A stretch of 40,673 nucleotides of DNA from Myxococcales bacterium. Lineage in GTDB: Bacteria; Myxococcota_A; UBA9160; SMWR01. How positions within the stretch are numbered: position 1 is the first letter of the stretch; the number at the start of each line of letters is the position of its first letter. The notes below the pieces were generated by a model. That model did not search any database and was not told the DNA's origin. It was given only the letters and a program-made list of their open reading frames with translations. Position numbers and translations under genes: made by a program. The stretch spans positions 1 to 40,673 of the forward strand of contig JAOUNA010000008.1 in the NCBI GenBank assembly GCA_029881215.1, given 5' to 3'. Positions 14,538 through 25,063 of the stretch are shown piece after piece.

Positions 14538-15880
14538 CGGCGCGAAGTCTGCAGCTCCGGGGTGATGTGCGATCGAACCCACTGAACGTCCCACCACTCG
14601 ATCGGATCGACGTAGGTGTCGCCCACCAGCACGGCGAAGTGGAGATGGTCGCCCCCCGCGAGTCCGGTATCTCCCGAGAGGCCCAGGCGTTGGCCCTGCT
14701 CGACCCGATCGCCCGACGCGACGTCCAGGCGCGAGAGGTGGCCGTAGAGCGTGGCGAGCCCGAGCCCATGATCCACGAGCAGGCAGTTGCCGTAGATCCC
14801 GAGATCTCCGGCGTAGATGACGCGACCCGAGGCTGCCGCCGTGACGGGCGCCGCGGCGAACGAGGCGAGATCGTAACCGAAGTGCACCGCGTTCGAGATC
14901 TTGCGCCCCTCGAAGAAGTAGGCGCGCCGCTCGCCGAAGGTGCTGGTGACCTTCGAGTTGCGCATCTGTTCGAGCTTGGCGCCCTGGAAGAATTCCGGCG
15001 AGGAGTCCGCGAGCAGCTGCCGGATGCGCGCCTCGTTCTCGGCGCGAACGCGGGTATTGATGTCGTCGAACGCCGCACTCGGATCGCCGCCGGCGTCGAC
15101 GCCGTGCCCCGCGAATCTGCCGATCACCTTTTCGAGGAACTCGCGATTCAGCGTGACGTTGACGTTGGGCATCGCCCGGCGTTGGACGACGAGGGGCCAG
15201 CGCGCACGGCTGGCGTTGCCCGCCGCGTCCTCGGCGATCACGGCGACGCGGACTTCGGGCGAAGCCTCGCTCGGAATGGCGAAGAGCGCGATGCGCTCGC
15301 TGCTCGATCCGCCCGGACGGGGAAAGCCGCGGTAGAAGCGCTCGCCGATCAGCACGCCGTCGCGGACGACGGGCTCCGAGAGCCGATAGGACACCGAGCC
15401 CGATCCGCCCTGCCGCGCGTAGCTGAGCCCCGTCGCGATCTCGATCCTCGGCGCGATCAGATCGACGCGCAGCGGCACGCTTCGAACGGACTCGTTCCCG
15501 TCGAAGCCGCCGCGCCAGGACCAATCGCGCGCCGTCACGCGCAGGATCGCCTCGCCCTCGAACGAGCCCAGCAATCCGGGGTCGAGCTGCAGGGTGACGC
15601 CGTGCTCGCTGCGCGTGCCTCCGCTGAGCAGATTGCCCGGAAAGTCCTCCGTGACGAGCGCCGTTTCCCCGCCGGCGTGGACGAAATCCACGCGCAGCGC
15701 CCGCAGACCGGAGCCGGCGTCCGAGATCGCGAGATCGACGCTCGTCCCCGCCGCACCGGCGAGGATGGCTTCGGGCGCGTCGATGCGCGGATGGGATCCC
15801 TCCGCGCGCGTCCAGGTCAGCAGGCCACCGCCGGCGAGCAGCACGGCGAGCAAGAGAAGCAGCCATCCCGGCGATTGCAC
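14534..15880 (-). CDS. M23 family metallopeptidase with N-terminal membrane anchor
   Basis: 448 aa from GTG 15880, preceded by GGGGGGA. Residues 5-24 (GWLLLLLAVLLAGGGLLTW) are an uncleaved anchor or signal. Residues about 30-225 form beta-rich Ig-like segments that begin APRIEI, SDAGSGLRALRVDF and similar. The C-terminal lysostaphin-type domain has HFGYD (His334, the H-x-G-x-D motif with x = F/Y), GNCLLVDHGLGLATLYGHLS and HLHF (412-415), all zinc ligands present, so it should be an active peptidoglycan endopeptidase on the periplasmic face. Its TGA overlaps the sfsA TTG. Divergent from the histidine phosphatase across 160 bases. Confidence 0.9.
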   Translation of the reverse strand: MQSPGWLLLLLAVLLAGGGLLTWTRAEGSHPRIDAPEAILAGAAGTSVDLAISDAGSGLRALRVDFVHAGGETALVTEDFPGNLLSGGTRSEHGVTLQLDPGLLGSFEGEAILRVTARDWSWRGGFDGNESVRSVPLRVDLIAPRIEIATGLSYARQGGSGSVSYRLSEPVVRDGVLIGERFYRGFPRPGGSSSERIALFAIPSEASPEVRVAVIAEDAAGNASRARWPLVVQRRAMPNVNVTLNREFLEKVIGRFAGHGVDAGGDPSAAFDDINTRVRAENEARIRQLLADSSPEFFQGAKLEQMRNSKVTSTFGERRAYFFEGRKISNAVHFGYDLASFAAAPVTAAASGRVIYAGDLGIYGNCLLVDHGLGLATLYGHLSRLDVASGDRVEQGQRLGLSGDTGLAGGDHLHFAVLVGDTYVDPIEWWDVQWVRSHITPELQTSRR

Positions 15881-16040
15881 GTTCCCCCCCGCTCGTTTCG
15901 CTTGGCGATGTCCGATGGGTACCGGGCGGACTCCTCCGACGCAATGGGGGCGCCCCGAAGGGAGCGCACGCTGCAACGAGCGCGCGTTGACGGCGGGCGG
16001 CGGCTCCCTCATGCTCGGCGCAGGCTTGCATGGAGGCAAC

Positions 16041-16652
16041 ATGTCGCGCTTGCGGCGCATCGTCTGGCTTCGACACGGCGACACCGTGGGCGAATCCCGC
16101 ACGCGTTTCCACGGCAGTGGGGACGTCGCCCTCTCCGAGGAAGGGCAGCGGCAAGTTCGCGAAGCCGCCCAGCAGCTGCGCCGTGAGGTCTTCGACCTGA
16201 TCGTGGCGAGCCCGCTGCAGCGCGCCTGGAAGAGCGCGGCGATCGTCACCGGCGGCGCCCCGATCCGGCTCGAGCCCGACTTCCGCGAGATCCACTTCGG
16301 CCGCTGGGAAGGCATGACGGCCGACGAGATCCGCGCGTCCGACCCCGTGCTCTACGAAGACTGGCAGACGGGCGTCTCGGGCTTCGAGTATCCCTACGGC
16401 GAGCGGCGCGCGGCGTTTCGCGAGCGCGTGCTGCGGGGATTCGCGCGGCTCGAGACCAGCGGCGCGGCGCACGTGCTCGCGGTCGCACACAAGGGCGTGA
16501 TCCGCACCGTCGTCCAGCACCTCGTCAGCGAGCCGCTGCTCGAGGAGATTCCGCATCTGGCCGGCGTGGTCTCGATTTCGCGCCGCCCCGACGGCAGCTG
16601 GTTCGTCGGACGCAGGGGCAGCGACCCGTCGCGACCCGACGCCTCGCCGTAG
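16041..16652 (+). CDS. histidine phosphatase family protein (phosphoglycerate mutase/CobC-like)
   Basis: 203 aa from ATG 16041 with GGAGG five bases upstream. WLRHGDT near the N-terminus is the catalytic R-H-G-x-T, and VASPLQRAWKSA, REIHFGRWEG with D/E-x-x-x-G-x-W-E-G, and AVAHKGVIR (second catalytic His) complete the branch 1 histidine phosphatase site. Similar proteins include alpha-ribazole phosphatase (CobC) and broad-specificity sugar phosphatases; nothing here fixes the substrate. It ends 12 bases from the end of convergent acs. Confidence 0.9.
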   Translation: MSRLRRIVWLRHGDTVGESRTRFHGSGDVALSEEGQRQVREAAQQLRREVFDLIVASPLQRAWKSAAIVTGGAPIRLEPDFREIHFGRWEGMTADEIRASDPVLYEDWQTGVSGFEYPYGERRAAFRERVLRGFARLETSGAAHVLAVAHKGVIRTVVQHLVSEPLLEEIPHLAGVVSISRRPDGSWFVGRRGSDPSRPDASP

Positions 16653-16664
16653 CGGCGCTTCGCG

Positions 16665-18652
<1,988 letters not shown>

Positions 18653-18656
<4 letters not shown>

Positions 18657-19969
18657 CGGCACTCCATCTGGGCTGCGCCCTCCCGCACCAGCGCTTCCAG
18701 CTCGCCCGGATCCACGGGAATCTCGGCGGTCAGGTTTTCGTGGCCTTCATCGGTGATGGCGACATCGTTCTCGATGCGCACACCGATGCCACGGCAGCGC
18801 ACGTCTCTCACGTCGGCGTCCGTGGCAACGTACAAGCCGGGCTCAACGCTGAACACCATGCCGGGCTCTAACTTCCGCGGGCTGCCGCCAACCTTGTAGC
18901 TGCCGACATCGTGTACGTCCAGGCCGATCCAGTGACTCGTCGAATGCATGAAGAAGGGCTTGTAGGCCTCGCGGGCCACGAGCTCGGCGACGTCGCCCTC
19001 GAGCAGTGCGAGATCCACCAGCCCCTCGACGATCGTGCGCGCCGCGGCGTCGTGCACCTCGGGGAGGCTGCCGCCCGGTGCGCACGCTTCCAGCGCCGCG
19101 TCGTGTGCCGCCAGCACGATTTCGTAGAGGGCGCGGCTCGGGCCCTCGAAGCGCCCGCCGACGGGGTAGGTGCGCGTGACGTCGGATGCGTAGCCCTCCA
19201 GCTCGCAGCCCGCGTCGACGAGAACGAGCTCGCCCTCGCCAAGCGCCCGATCGTTTCGGATGTAGTGGAGGACCGTGGCGTTGGCGCCGCTCCCGACGAT
19301 CGTCGAATAGGCGGCACCCCGAGCTCCGCGACGGCGAAACGTGTACTCGAGAACGGCCTCCAGCTCGTATTCGTAGACGCCGGGCCAGGCGAGCTTCGCC
19401 GCTGCCCGATGCGCCTCCCGGGTGATCGCCGCCGCTCGGCGCAGGATGTCCAGCTCCGCCGCCTCCTTGACGAGCCGCATCGGATGCAGGATGGAGCGCG
19501 GGTCCACGATCGCATCGGCCGGCTCGCCGCCCTGGCGGGAGCGCAGGCGCAGGCTCTCGAGCGTCTCGGTGATCTTCGCGTCGACCGAGCCGTCGCGGCC
19601 GAGCACGTGGAAGATCTTCCGGGCGCCGCGCACGAGCTCGGGCAGGCGTGTCAGGAATTCGCTCTCGGGATAGGCTTCGTCGGCCTCGTGGTCGCGCAGC
19701 GCGCCTTCCGTGCCGGGCCGGTAGCCGGTCCAGATCTCCCGGTCGCGATCGCGGGGCTCGACGAAGAGCGTGTATGCGGGACCACCGTCGGTGCGCAGCA
19801 CGGCAATCGCCCCGGGATGGTCGAACCCCGTGAGGTACCAGAAGTCGCTGTCCTGCCGGAATGGATATTCGCTGTCGCGCGAGCGGGTGACGAGTCGCGA
19901 TCCGAGGAAGATCGCGACGCCGCCCGGGCCCATCGCGTCCCGGACTCGCTGGCGGCGCTGTGCGAACAC
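18653..19969 (-). CDS. pepP: Xaa-Pro aminopeptidase (aminopeptidase P, M24B)
   Basis: Removes an N-terminal residue that precedes proline from peptides; dinuclear manganese enzyme of the cytosol. The 438-aa protein has an N-terminal domain ([16 protein letters not shown]) typical of aminopeptidase P and a pita-bread catalytic domain with [24 protein letters not shown] (two Asp ligands), [13 protein letters not shown] (His ligand), [10 protein letters not shown] (Glu) and [11 protein letters not shown] (Glu). Starts at GTG 19969. It lies 114 bases below the propeller gene and overlaps acs by four bases. Confidence 0.95.
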
Positions 19970-20083
19970 GCGTCGATCTTAGCCCAGGGCGGCATCCCGC
20001 CTACGGGTCGGCGCGCTGCGCCTTGCGCATCCCGGGCGAGCGCATCGACCGGCGATCCGAGGCTCCGGACCTCGTGCCGCAGG

Positions 20084-21286
20084 TCAGCGCGGTGCGTCGA
20101 TGCACACCACGGTCACGTCGGCGCAGTAGCTGGCGCAGAGCCGATCCCCGCGCAGCACCGCTGTGTAGTAGATGCCCTGCGGATCGATCCGCGGCAAGCG
20201 CGCCGTCGAGATCCGCCCGTTGCGCTCGACGATGTGCACGCGCCCGCTCCAGCGCGTCACCACGACGCGTCCGTCCGCAGCCTCCTGCATGTCCTGGACG
20301 AAGTCGAAGGCGGCGGGAAAGTCCGCGTCGAGCAGGATCGCGCGGATCCCGTCCGAGACGCCGGGCGGCGGCGTGATCCGCAGCGTGAGCGCGCTGGCGT
20401 CCACTTCGGCGCGCAGCAGTGCTCCATCGGAGCGCTGCGTCACGAACTGGATCTCGGGGATCTCGATGCGCTGCAGCAGCGCGCCGTCGCGATCCAGCAC
20501 GAACGCGGCGTGGCGGACTGCTGCGCCGGACTCGCGCGGGAGCAGGTCTGCCGTCACCCAGAGCTCGCGGCGTGCGGTGTCCCAGGCGACGCTCTTCGGC
20601 GCGACGCGGAGATCACCCGGCATGGCCAGCGGCCACTCGGCGACGATGCGCCCCCGCCCATCGAAGGCGATCACGCTGCCGTCCTCCGCACCGCTCCCGC
20701 CCGAGCCGTAGCGGGAGGCGAGCAGCGTGCCGTCGGGTCCAGGCGCCAGCTCGTTGAGGGCGGGCCCCAGGCTCGCGAGGGATTCCACGCGACCCGAGAC
20801 GGGATCCACGCGCCCCGCGCTCTCGAAGAAGCGGGTGAAGTAGAGCCAGCCGTCCGCGCCCATCGCGACGTCCCAGACGCCGGACCGATCGCCCGGCTCG
20901 CCCACCTCGAGGGGCGCGAGCAGCGTCTCGCTGGCGAGGTCGAAGCGCCCGATGCGTTGTGGCCCGGGCGCGAGCAGATCCGCCGTGGGATCTCCGCCGT
21001 GGGTGCGCAGCGCCGACCAGAAAGCCGACTGGCCGAAGTAGAGGATTCCGCCGCGCTGCGTGCCGTACCAGGCGCAGTAACGCTCCGCGTCGCTCGGCGC
21101 TTGTGCGGTGACCACCACCAGGTCCAGCGCTGCGACGGAGCCTGGCGCGCGTGCTGCGCCGCCGCACGCCAGCGCGACGGCGAGCGTCAGGCCGGGCGCG
21201 AGGCGCCCGATGCCACCCGCTACGGCAGCGCAGCTCCGGGCGGCACGGAGATCGAACCCGCAACGTTCAAAGAGAATTCCCGCCAC
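20084..21286 (-). CDS. secreted or lipid-anchored beta-propeller-like protein
   Basis: No named family is recognised. The coding part of the 565-aa ORF begins near a hydrophobic run LTLAVALACGG that could be a signal peptide with a non-canonical lipobox; then repeated blades follow, such as RIGRFDLASETLLAPL, GVWDVAMGADGWLYFTRF, GRVDPVSGRVESLASLG, LNELAPGPDGTLLASRYG and VIAFDGRGRIVAEWPL. This strand-turn pattern is that of an NHL/SMP30-like propeller. Three cysteines near the C-terminus (LCASYCADVTVVCID) could form disulfides outside the cytosol. The start is uncertain: GTG 21286 is the nearest start codon but has no SD and gives a long charged n-region. Its upstream gap holds the sigma-54 match and hairpins. 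Confidence 0.65.
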   Translation of the reverse strand: MAGILFERCGFDLRAARSCAAVAGGIGRLAPGLTLAVALACGGAARAPGSVAALDLVVVTAQAPSDAERYCAWYGTQRGGILYFGQSAFWSALRTHGGDPTADLLAPGPQRIGRFDLASETLLAPLEVGEPGDRSGVWDVAMGADGWLYFTRFFESAGRVDPVSGRVESLASLGPALNELAPGPDGTLLASRYGSGGSGAEDGSVIAFDGRGRIVAEWPLAMPGDLRVAPKSVAWDTARRELWVTADLLPRESGAAVRHAAFVLDRDGALLQRIEIPEIQFVTQRSDGALLRAEVDASALTLRITPPPGVSDGIRAILLDADFPAAFDFVQDMQEAADGRVVVTRWSGRVHIVERNGRISTARLPRIDPQGIYYTAVLRGDRLCASYCADVTVVCIDAPR

Positions 21287-21385
21287 ACGCAATGGAGTCG
21301 CGGTGACAAATGGCCTCACGCGCCTCCACGGGCGGCGCGGGGGCTCGCAGCAGCTTTCCGATTTTTTCGCGATTTTCGACGGGTT

Positions 21386-21406
21386 GCGCCGCCGCGCTGG
21401 CGGCGC
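21386..21406. repeat. inverted repeat GCGCCGCC-5-GGCGGCGC
   Basis: Perfect 8-base arms with a 5-base loop, ending 6 bases before the sigma-54-like promoter. It may be a hairpin in a minus-strand leader of the propeller gene or simply a GC-rich stem. Confidence 0.4.
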
Positions 21407-21411
21407 GCAGT

Positions 21412-21427
21412 TGGCACGGGATGTGCT
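21412..21427 (+). promoter_or_regulatory. sigma-54-type promoter match
   Basis: TGGCACGGGATGTGCT matches the -24/-12 consensus TGGCACG-N4-TTGC(A/T) at every fixed position except one (G for the first T of the -12 block), with GG and GC at the required spacing. It points right, away from the propeller gene and towards the rnd 3' end. No protein gene follows on the plus strand before rnd, so it would drive a short or antisense RNA, or be fortuitous. No enhancer-binding protein gene is in the window. Confidence 0.45.
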
Positions 21428-21597
21428 GTGGAACCAGGGCATTGGAAATGGGATCGATCTGGCGCGGGCCGATCGGATGGAAGCGGGCGCGCACATCCGA
21501 CCGGGCTCGGCCCTCGGAGCCCTTCCGAGCTCAGACGAGGCGCTTTCCCCAAATCGGCACCCCGCTTTATCGGAGTGCTCCGAGGTCCAGATCAGGG

Positions 21598-21631
21598 CAT
21601 CCCCCCGGTTGGAAGGTCCGCCGGGGGGATG
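21598..21631. terminator. hairpin CATCCCCCCGG-12-CCGGGGGGATG
   Basis: Perfect 11-base arms and a 12-base loop. On the minus strand it lies 69 bases below the rnd stop; on the plus strand it lies about 180 bases after the sigma-54 match. No strong T-run on either side, so it may be a factor-independent terminator of modest strength or a structured RNA element. Confidence 0.5.
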
Positions 21632-21699
21632 TTGCTCTTCGGGGCCGCTCCGCCGGGTCTCGGATCGCCGGTGCGCCGCGCGCACGAAGACCCGCGCGG

Positions 21700-22854
21700 C
21701 TACTGGGGCGCGGCCTCGGCCGTCGCGTCGATGTTCGCCGACGCCGCCGCGACCTCCGCTCCGAACTCTCGCAGGAACCAACGCTTGAGCTCGGGAAGCT
21801 CCTCGAGATCGCGGGCGCGCTCGGGTCCGCGGTACGCGATGGCCTCGAGCGCCGAGTTGGGGCAGAGCACGCCCGGGTCCATGGCGAGCTCCTGCGCGCG
21901 CACCGTTCGCCAGCTCTTGAGCGCCGCCAGACGCCGTTCCATGTGACGATCCATGCGGCGGCGGCCGCTCGAGGGCAGTCTCGGAATGGGGCCGTGGTCT
22001 TCCTTGCGGCCTGCGCGCACCGCCGCCATCACGTCGCGACCGATGCGCCGGAGCAAGAGGTCGGTGATGCCCTTGATGTCCGCGAGATCCGCGAGCTTGC
22101 GCGGCTTGCGTTCGGCGATCTCGAGCAGCGTCCGATTGCCCAGGATCTTGAACGGCGGACGATCCATCTCGCGCGCCCGGTCATCTCGCATCAGGTACAG
22201 CTCGCGCAGGATCGACAAGCCCGTCGGGTCGAGGCGCCGCGCGCCCTTGATGCGCAGGTAGCCCAGCTTGTCGAACTCCCGATCCGGCCACTCGCGGCGC
22301 GCCAGCGTCTCGAACTCTTCCCGCGCCCAGCGCATACGCCTGGCTTCGCGCAGCTCCTTGCCGAGCGTCTCCGCGAGGCTGATCAGATAGAGCACGTCGG
22401 CAGCCGCGTAGCTCAGCTGGCGCTGCGTGAGCGGTCGCGCCGACCAATCGGAGCGCTGCTCCTCCTTGGGCAGCTTCACGCCGAAGTGGCGCTCCGCGAT
22501 GCTCGCCAGCCCGACCGACGGGTAGCCGAGCAGCTGCGCGCTGATCATCGTGTCGAAGAGATTGTCGAACTGGAAGGCGTAGTCTCGCTTGAGCACGAAG
22601 AGGTCGTACTCGGCCGCGTGGAAGATCTTGCGGATATCCGGTGATGCGAACACCGGCGCCAGCGGTGAGAGCTCCGACGGTCCCTCGATCGTCAGGGGAT
22701 CGATCAGATAGATCTGGCGGCGCGTCGCGATCTGGACGAGGCAGGTCTTGTCGAAGTAGTGGTAGAAGCTGTCGGCTTCCGTGTCGACGGCGATGATCCT
22801 CTGGCCGAGCAGATCCTGCGCGAGCGCATCGAGATCCGCCCGGCTCTCGATCAT
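21700..22854 (-). CDS. rnd: ribonuclease D
   Basis: 3'-5' exoribonuclease for tRNA 3' maturation and RNA trimming. The DEDDy site is complete: IIAVDTEADSF (Asp, Glu), IFHAAEYDLFVLK (Asp) and LSYAAADVLYL (Tyr and Asp in the Y-x3-D arrangement). After residue about 205 come HRDC-type helices (RDDRAREMDRPPFKILGNRTLLEIAERKP, with the typical AR.....P...I.....L..IA pattern) and a second, less conserved helical domain. The length of about 385 aa agrees with E. coli RNase D (375). ATG 22854 is listed; TTG 22869 and TTG 22881 would add a few residues. A divergent FIST gene follows after about 250 bases. Confidence 0.93.
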   Translation of the reverse strand: MIESRADLDALAQDLLGQRIIAVDTEADSFYHYFDKTCLVQIATRRQIYLIDPLTIEGPSELSPLAPVFASPDIRKIFHAAEYDLFVLKRDYAFQFDNLFDTMISAQLLGYPSVGLASIAERHFGVKLPKEEQRSDWSARPLTQRQLSYAAADVLYLISLAETLGKELREARRMRWAREEFETLARREWPDREFDKLGYLRIKGARRLDPTGLSILRELYLMRDDRAREMDRPPFKILGNRTLLEIAERKPRKLADLADIKGITDLLLRRIGRDVMAAVRAGRKEDHGPIPRLPSSGRRRMDRHMERRLAALKSWRTVRAQELAMDPGVLCPNSALEAIAYRGPERARDLEELPELKRWFLREFGAEVAAASANIDATAEAAPQ

Positions 22855-23108
22855 CTGGAAATCTGCCAATCCCGTCCTCAATGCGATTCAGTTCGGACCC
22901 GTGGCGCACGCGCCCACATGGTTGCAGTCAGAGAGCCAGTTTCCGTCGGGGGGGCCGAGCTGCGGCTTCCGATGTGTCGCCAACCGACCTGACCGAGAGC
23001 CACGCTGGGCGCCGAGGAGGGAATAGGCGACGCCGCCGATCGATCCTAGCCGAGCCGCTCGCCCCGGGAAACCCGGGCTGCGGCCCGGGGCTCCGGTACC
23101 CTGGCGGC
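22855..23108. other. divergent intergenic region between rnd and the FIST gene
   Basis: About 250 bases without a supported gene. It must hold both promoters, but no strong -35/-10 pair stands out. The only clear structure is the hairpin at 23072-23089. Confidence 0.5.
23072..23089. repeat. inverted repeat CCCGGGC-4-GCCCGGG
   Basis: Perfect 7-base arms with a tetraloop, 19 bases before the FIST start codon. In the mRNA leader it could lower ribosome access; it could also be an operator. No partner is known. Confidence 0.35.
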
Positions 23109-24257
23109 ATGCTGCGCGCGGGCGTCGCCGTATCTGCTCATCCCGAGGCCCTCGTAGCAGCCGAGGAGCTCGCTCGGGGCGCCCTGGCCGATCTCGGCCG
23201 CGCGGATGCCGCGCTGCTCTTCGCCACGTCCGGTTATGGCGACGAGCTCGGGTCGCTGCTCGAGGCGGCGATCGCCGCGCTCGGCACTGAGAACGTGGTC
23301 GGGGCCACGGCCCACGGCGTGCTGGGCGCGGGCATCGAGCACGAGGGAGGCATCGGGGTTGCCCTGCTCGCCCTGTCCGGGCTGGAGGTGCAGCCGTTCC
23401 TGATCCCCGAGCTGGCCAGCGAGGACGCCCGCATCGGCCAGGAGATCGCAAGTCGGCTCGGGGGCGAGCCGCGACCCGAGGATCTGGTGATCCTGCTGCC
23501 AGATCCGCGCGCCATGCACCCCTCGCTGCTCCTCGATGGCGTGCGCGAGGCCCTGCGGCCCGCGTGCATCGTGGGTGCTGGCGCCGCGGATCCGATTTCG
23601 GATGCGCCGCTCCAGTGGTGCGGTCTCGAGCTGGAGAGCGGTGCCCTGGCCGGCATGGTGCTGCGCGCCCCGCACGTGCCGAGGGTGGGCGTCACGCAGG
23701 CCTGCCGGCCCGTCACGGATCTGCTCACCGTGACGCGGGCCGAGGGGCATTGGATTCGCGAGCTCGACGGCCGTCCCGCGCTGGACGTGTACCGCGAGGT
23801 GGCGCGCGGTCCGCTCGCCGCGGACCTGCGTCGGGCTGCCGCGTTCGTGCTGGTGGCGTTGCCGCGCGACGACGCGGCGCCCCTCGAGCCCGGCGGCTAC
23901 CTGGTGCGCAACGTCTCGGGCTTCGCCCCCGAGCAGCGCGCCTTTGCGCTGCCCGAGGTGCTGGGCCGGGGCGCGCGCCTGGCGCTCGTGCAGCGCGAGC
24001 CCGAGGCTGCGCGGGCGGATCTGAAGCGGATGCTGGCGCGCGTGGGATCCGCCGCGCCCGCATTCGGGCTGTACTTCGACTGCGCCGCGCGCGGGGTCGG
24101 GCTCTTCGGCGTCCCCGGCCTGGAGGCGGCCTATCTTCAGCACGCGCTGGGCAGCGCGCCGTTCGCCGGCATGTTCGGCTCCTGCGAGATCGGTCCGATC
24201 GCGGGCCGCACCGAGCTGCTCACCTACACGGGGGTGCTCGCGCTCGTCGACGCGTGA
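23109..24257 (+). CDS. FIST-domain (FIST_N plus FIST_C) sensory protein
   Basis: 382 aa from ATG 23109. The first half (LLFATSGYGDELGSLLEAAIAALGTENVVGATAHGVLG, then EGGIGVALLALSGLEVQPFLI) follows the FIST N-terminal domain pattern, where a strand ending in h-h-F-x-S precedes the G-(C/A)-T/S-a-x-G-v-h-g motif. The C-terminal half (GLYFDCAARGVGLFGVPGLEAAYLQHAL and PFAGMFGSCEIGPIAGRTELLTYTGVLALVD) matches FIST_C, with its c-x-x-R-g/G and G-x-x-s-x-G-E-i-g-p elements. FIST domains are predicted small-ligand sensors, often of amino acids, usually coupled to signalling domains; this one stands alone. An IclR gene follows after 92 bases. Confidence 0.85.
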   Translation: MLRAGVAVSAHPEALVAAEELARGALADLGRADAALLFATSGYGDELGSLLEAAIAALGTENVVGATAHGVLGAGIEHEGGIGVALLALSGLEVQPFLIPELASEDARIGQEIASRLGGEPRPEDLVILLPDPRAMHPSLLLDGVREALRPACIVGAGAADPISDAPLQWCGLELESGALAGMVLRAPHVPRVGVTQACRPVTDLLTVTRAEGHWIRELDGRPALDVYREVARGPLAADLRRAAAFVLVALPRDDAAPLEPGGYLVRNVSGFAPEQRAFALPEVLGRGARLALVQREPEAARADLKRMLARVGSAAPAFGLYFDCAARGVGLFGVPGLEAAYLQHALGSAPFAGMFGSCEIGPIAGRTELLTYTGVLALVDA

Positions 24258-24349
24258 GCCGGAGGCCGCGGCTCGGCCCGCGCATCGGCTGGAGACCGGT
24301 GGGCCGCGTGTGATAGAGTGTCGTTCCGAGAGGAGAGACTTCGTCCCAA

Positions 24350-25063
24350 ATGACGGAACAGGCGACCGCCATCGAGAAGGCCGTCGATGTCCTCTTCCAC
24401 CTGCACCGGGAGTCGACGCCGCAGGGGGTCACGGCGGTGGGGCGCGCCCTCGGTCTGCCCAAGTCGAGCGCGCACCGGCTGCTGGCTTCGCTGTGCAGCC
24501 GTGGCCTGGTCGAGCGCGACGAGCGCGGCCGCTACCGCACGGGCATGGGACTCGTGGCGCTCGGGCTCGGCGCGCTCGAGCGCGAGCCGATCGTGGTCGC
24601 GGCGCGCCCGGTGCTCGAGGCCGAGGCGCAGGCGCTCGGGGAGACCGTCTTCCTGGTCGGCGCGCGCGCGGGATCTCTCGTGGTCCTCGACAAGGCGGAA
24701 GGCACGGGCTTCCTGCGCGCCGCGCCGCGGGTGGGCTCGGCGGTGCCGGTGGACTGCACCGCGGTAGGCAAGCTCTTCCTCGCCTTCGATCCGCACTCGC
24801 TGGGCGCGCCGGATCTGCCGCGTCCGCTGGCCCGCGCGGTGGAGCGGGCGCGGGCGCTCGGCCACGCCGAGAATCGCGACGAGTGGATTCCGGGGCTGTC
24901 CGTCGTGGCGGCGCCGGTCCTCTCGGGAGGGCGCATGCCGGCGGCGCTGGCCGTGGCCATTCCGTCCGCGCGGATGCGCAGCCTCGACCGGCTCGCCCTG
25001 GCGCGGCGCGCGGCGGTGGCGGCGGCGCGCATCGCCGCGCGCATGGAGGGGCGCGACGCATGA
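24350..25063 (+). CDS. IclR family transcriptional regulator
   Basis: 237 aa. Residues about 5-60 form the winged helix-turn-helix (AIEKAVDVLFHLHRE...TAVGRALGLPKSSAHRLLASLCSRGLVERDERGRYRTG), typical of IclR. Residues about 70-235 form the effector domain, with AVGKLFLAF and the late SVVAAPVLSGGRMPAALAVAIP. It is slightly shorter than most family members (about 250-270) through a reduced central helix. GAGAGGAGAG lies 14 bases upstream of ATG 24350. Its stop overlaps the aminotransferase start (ATGA), so it may respond to a metabolite of that enzyme; effector unknown. Confidence 0.93.
   Translation: MTEQATAIEKAVDVLFHLHRESTPQGVTAVGRALGLPKSSAHRLLASLCSRGLVERDERGRYRTGMGLVALGLGALEREPIVVAARPVLEAEAQALGETVFLVGARAGSLVVLDKAEGTGFLRAAPRVGSAVPVDCTAVGKLFLAFDPHSLGAPDLPRPLARAVERARALGHAENRDEWIPGLSVVAAPVLSGGRMPAALAVAIPSARMRSLDRLALARRAAVAAARIAARMEGRDA

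Larger units (their letters stand above)
21287..21699. other. 413-base intergenic region below rnd
   Basis: No convincing protein gene on either strand. It contains an 8-base hairpin (21386-21406), a sigma-54-type promoter match pointing right (21412-21427) and an 11-base hairpin (21598-21631), each listed separately. It is the upstream region of the propeller gene and the downstream region of rnd. The part after the promoter match (21440-21600) is less GC-skewed than coding DNA and could hold a small RNA. Confidence 0.6.

Noticed and set aside
13821-16556. 911-aa minus-strand ORF as one protein
   Set aside because: Only the last 238 residues (SfsA) are real; the rest is antisense or out of frame to the M23 and phosphatase genes.
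21241-21265. GGGTTCGATCTCC on the minus strand, resembling a tRNA T-loop
   Set aside because: The T-stem does not pair and no acceptor, D or anticodon arm can be drawn upstream.
24258-24349. Promoter for iclR in the 92-base gap after the FIST gene
   Set aside because: Only a poor TAGAGT-like -10 without a matching -35; not enough to call.
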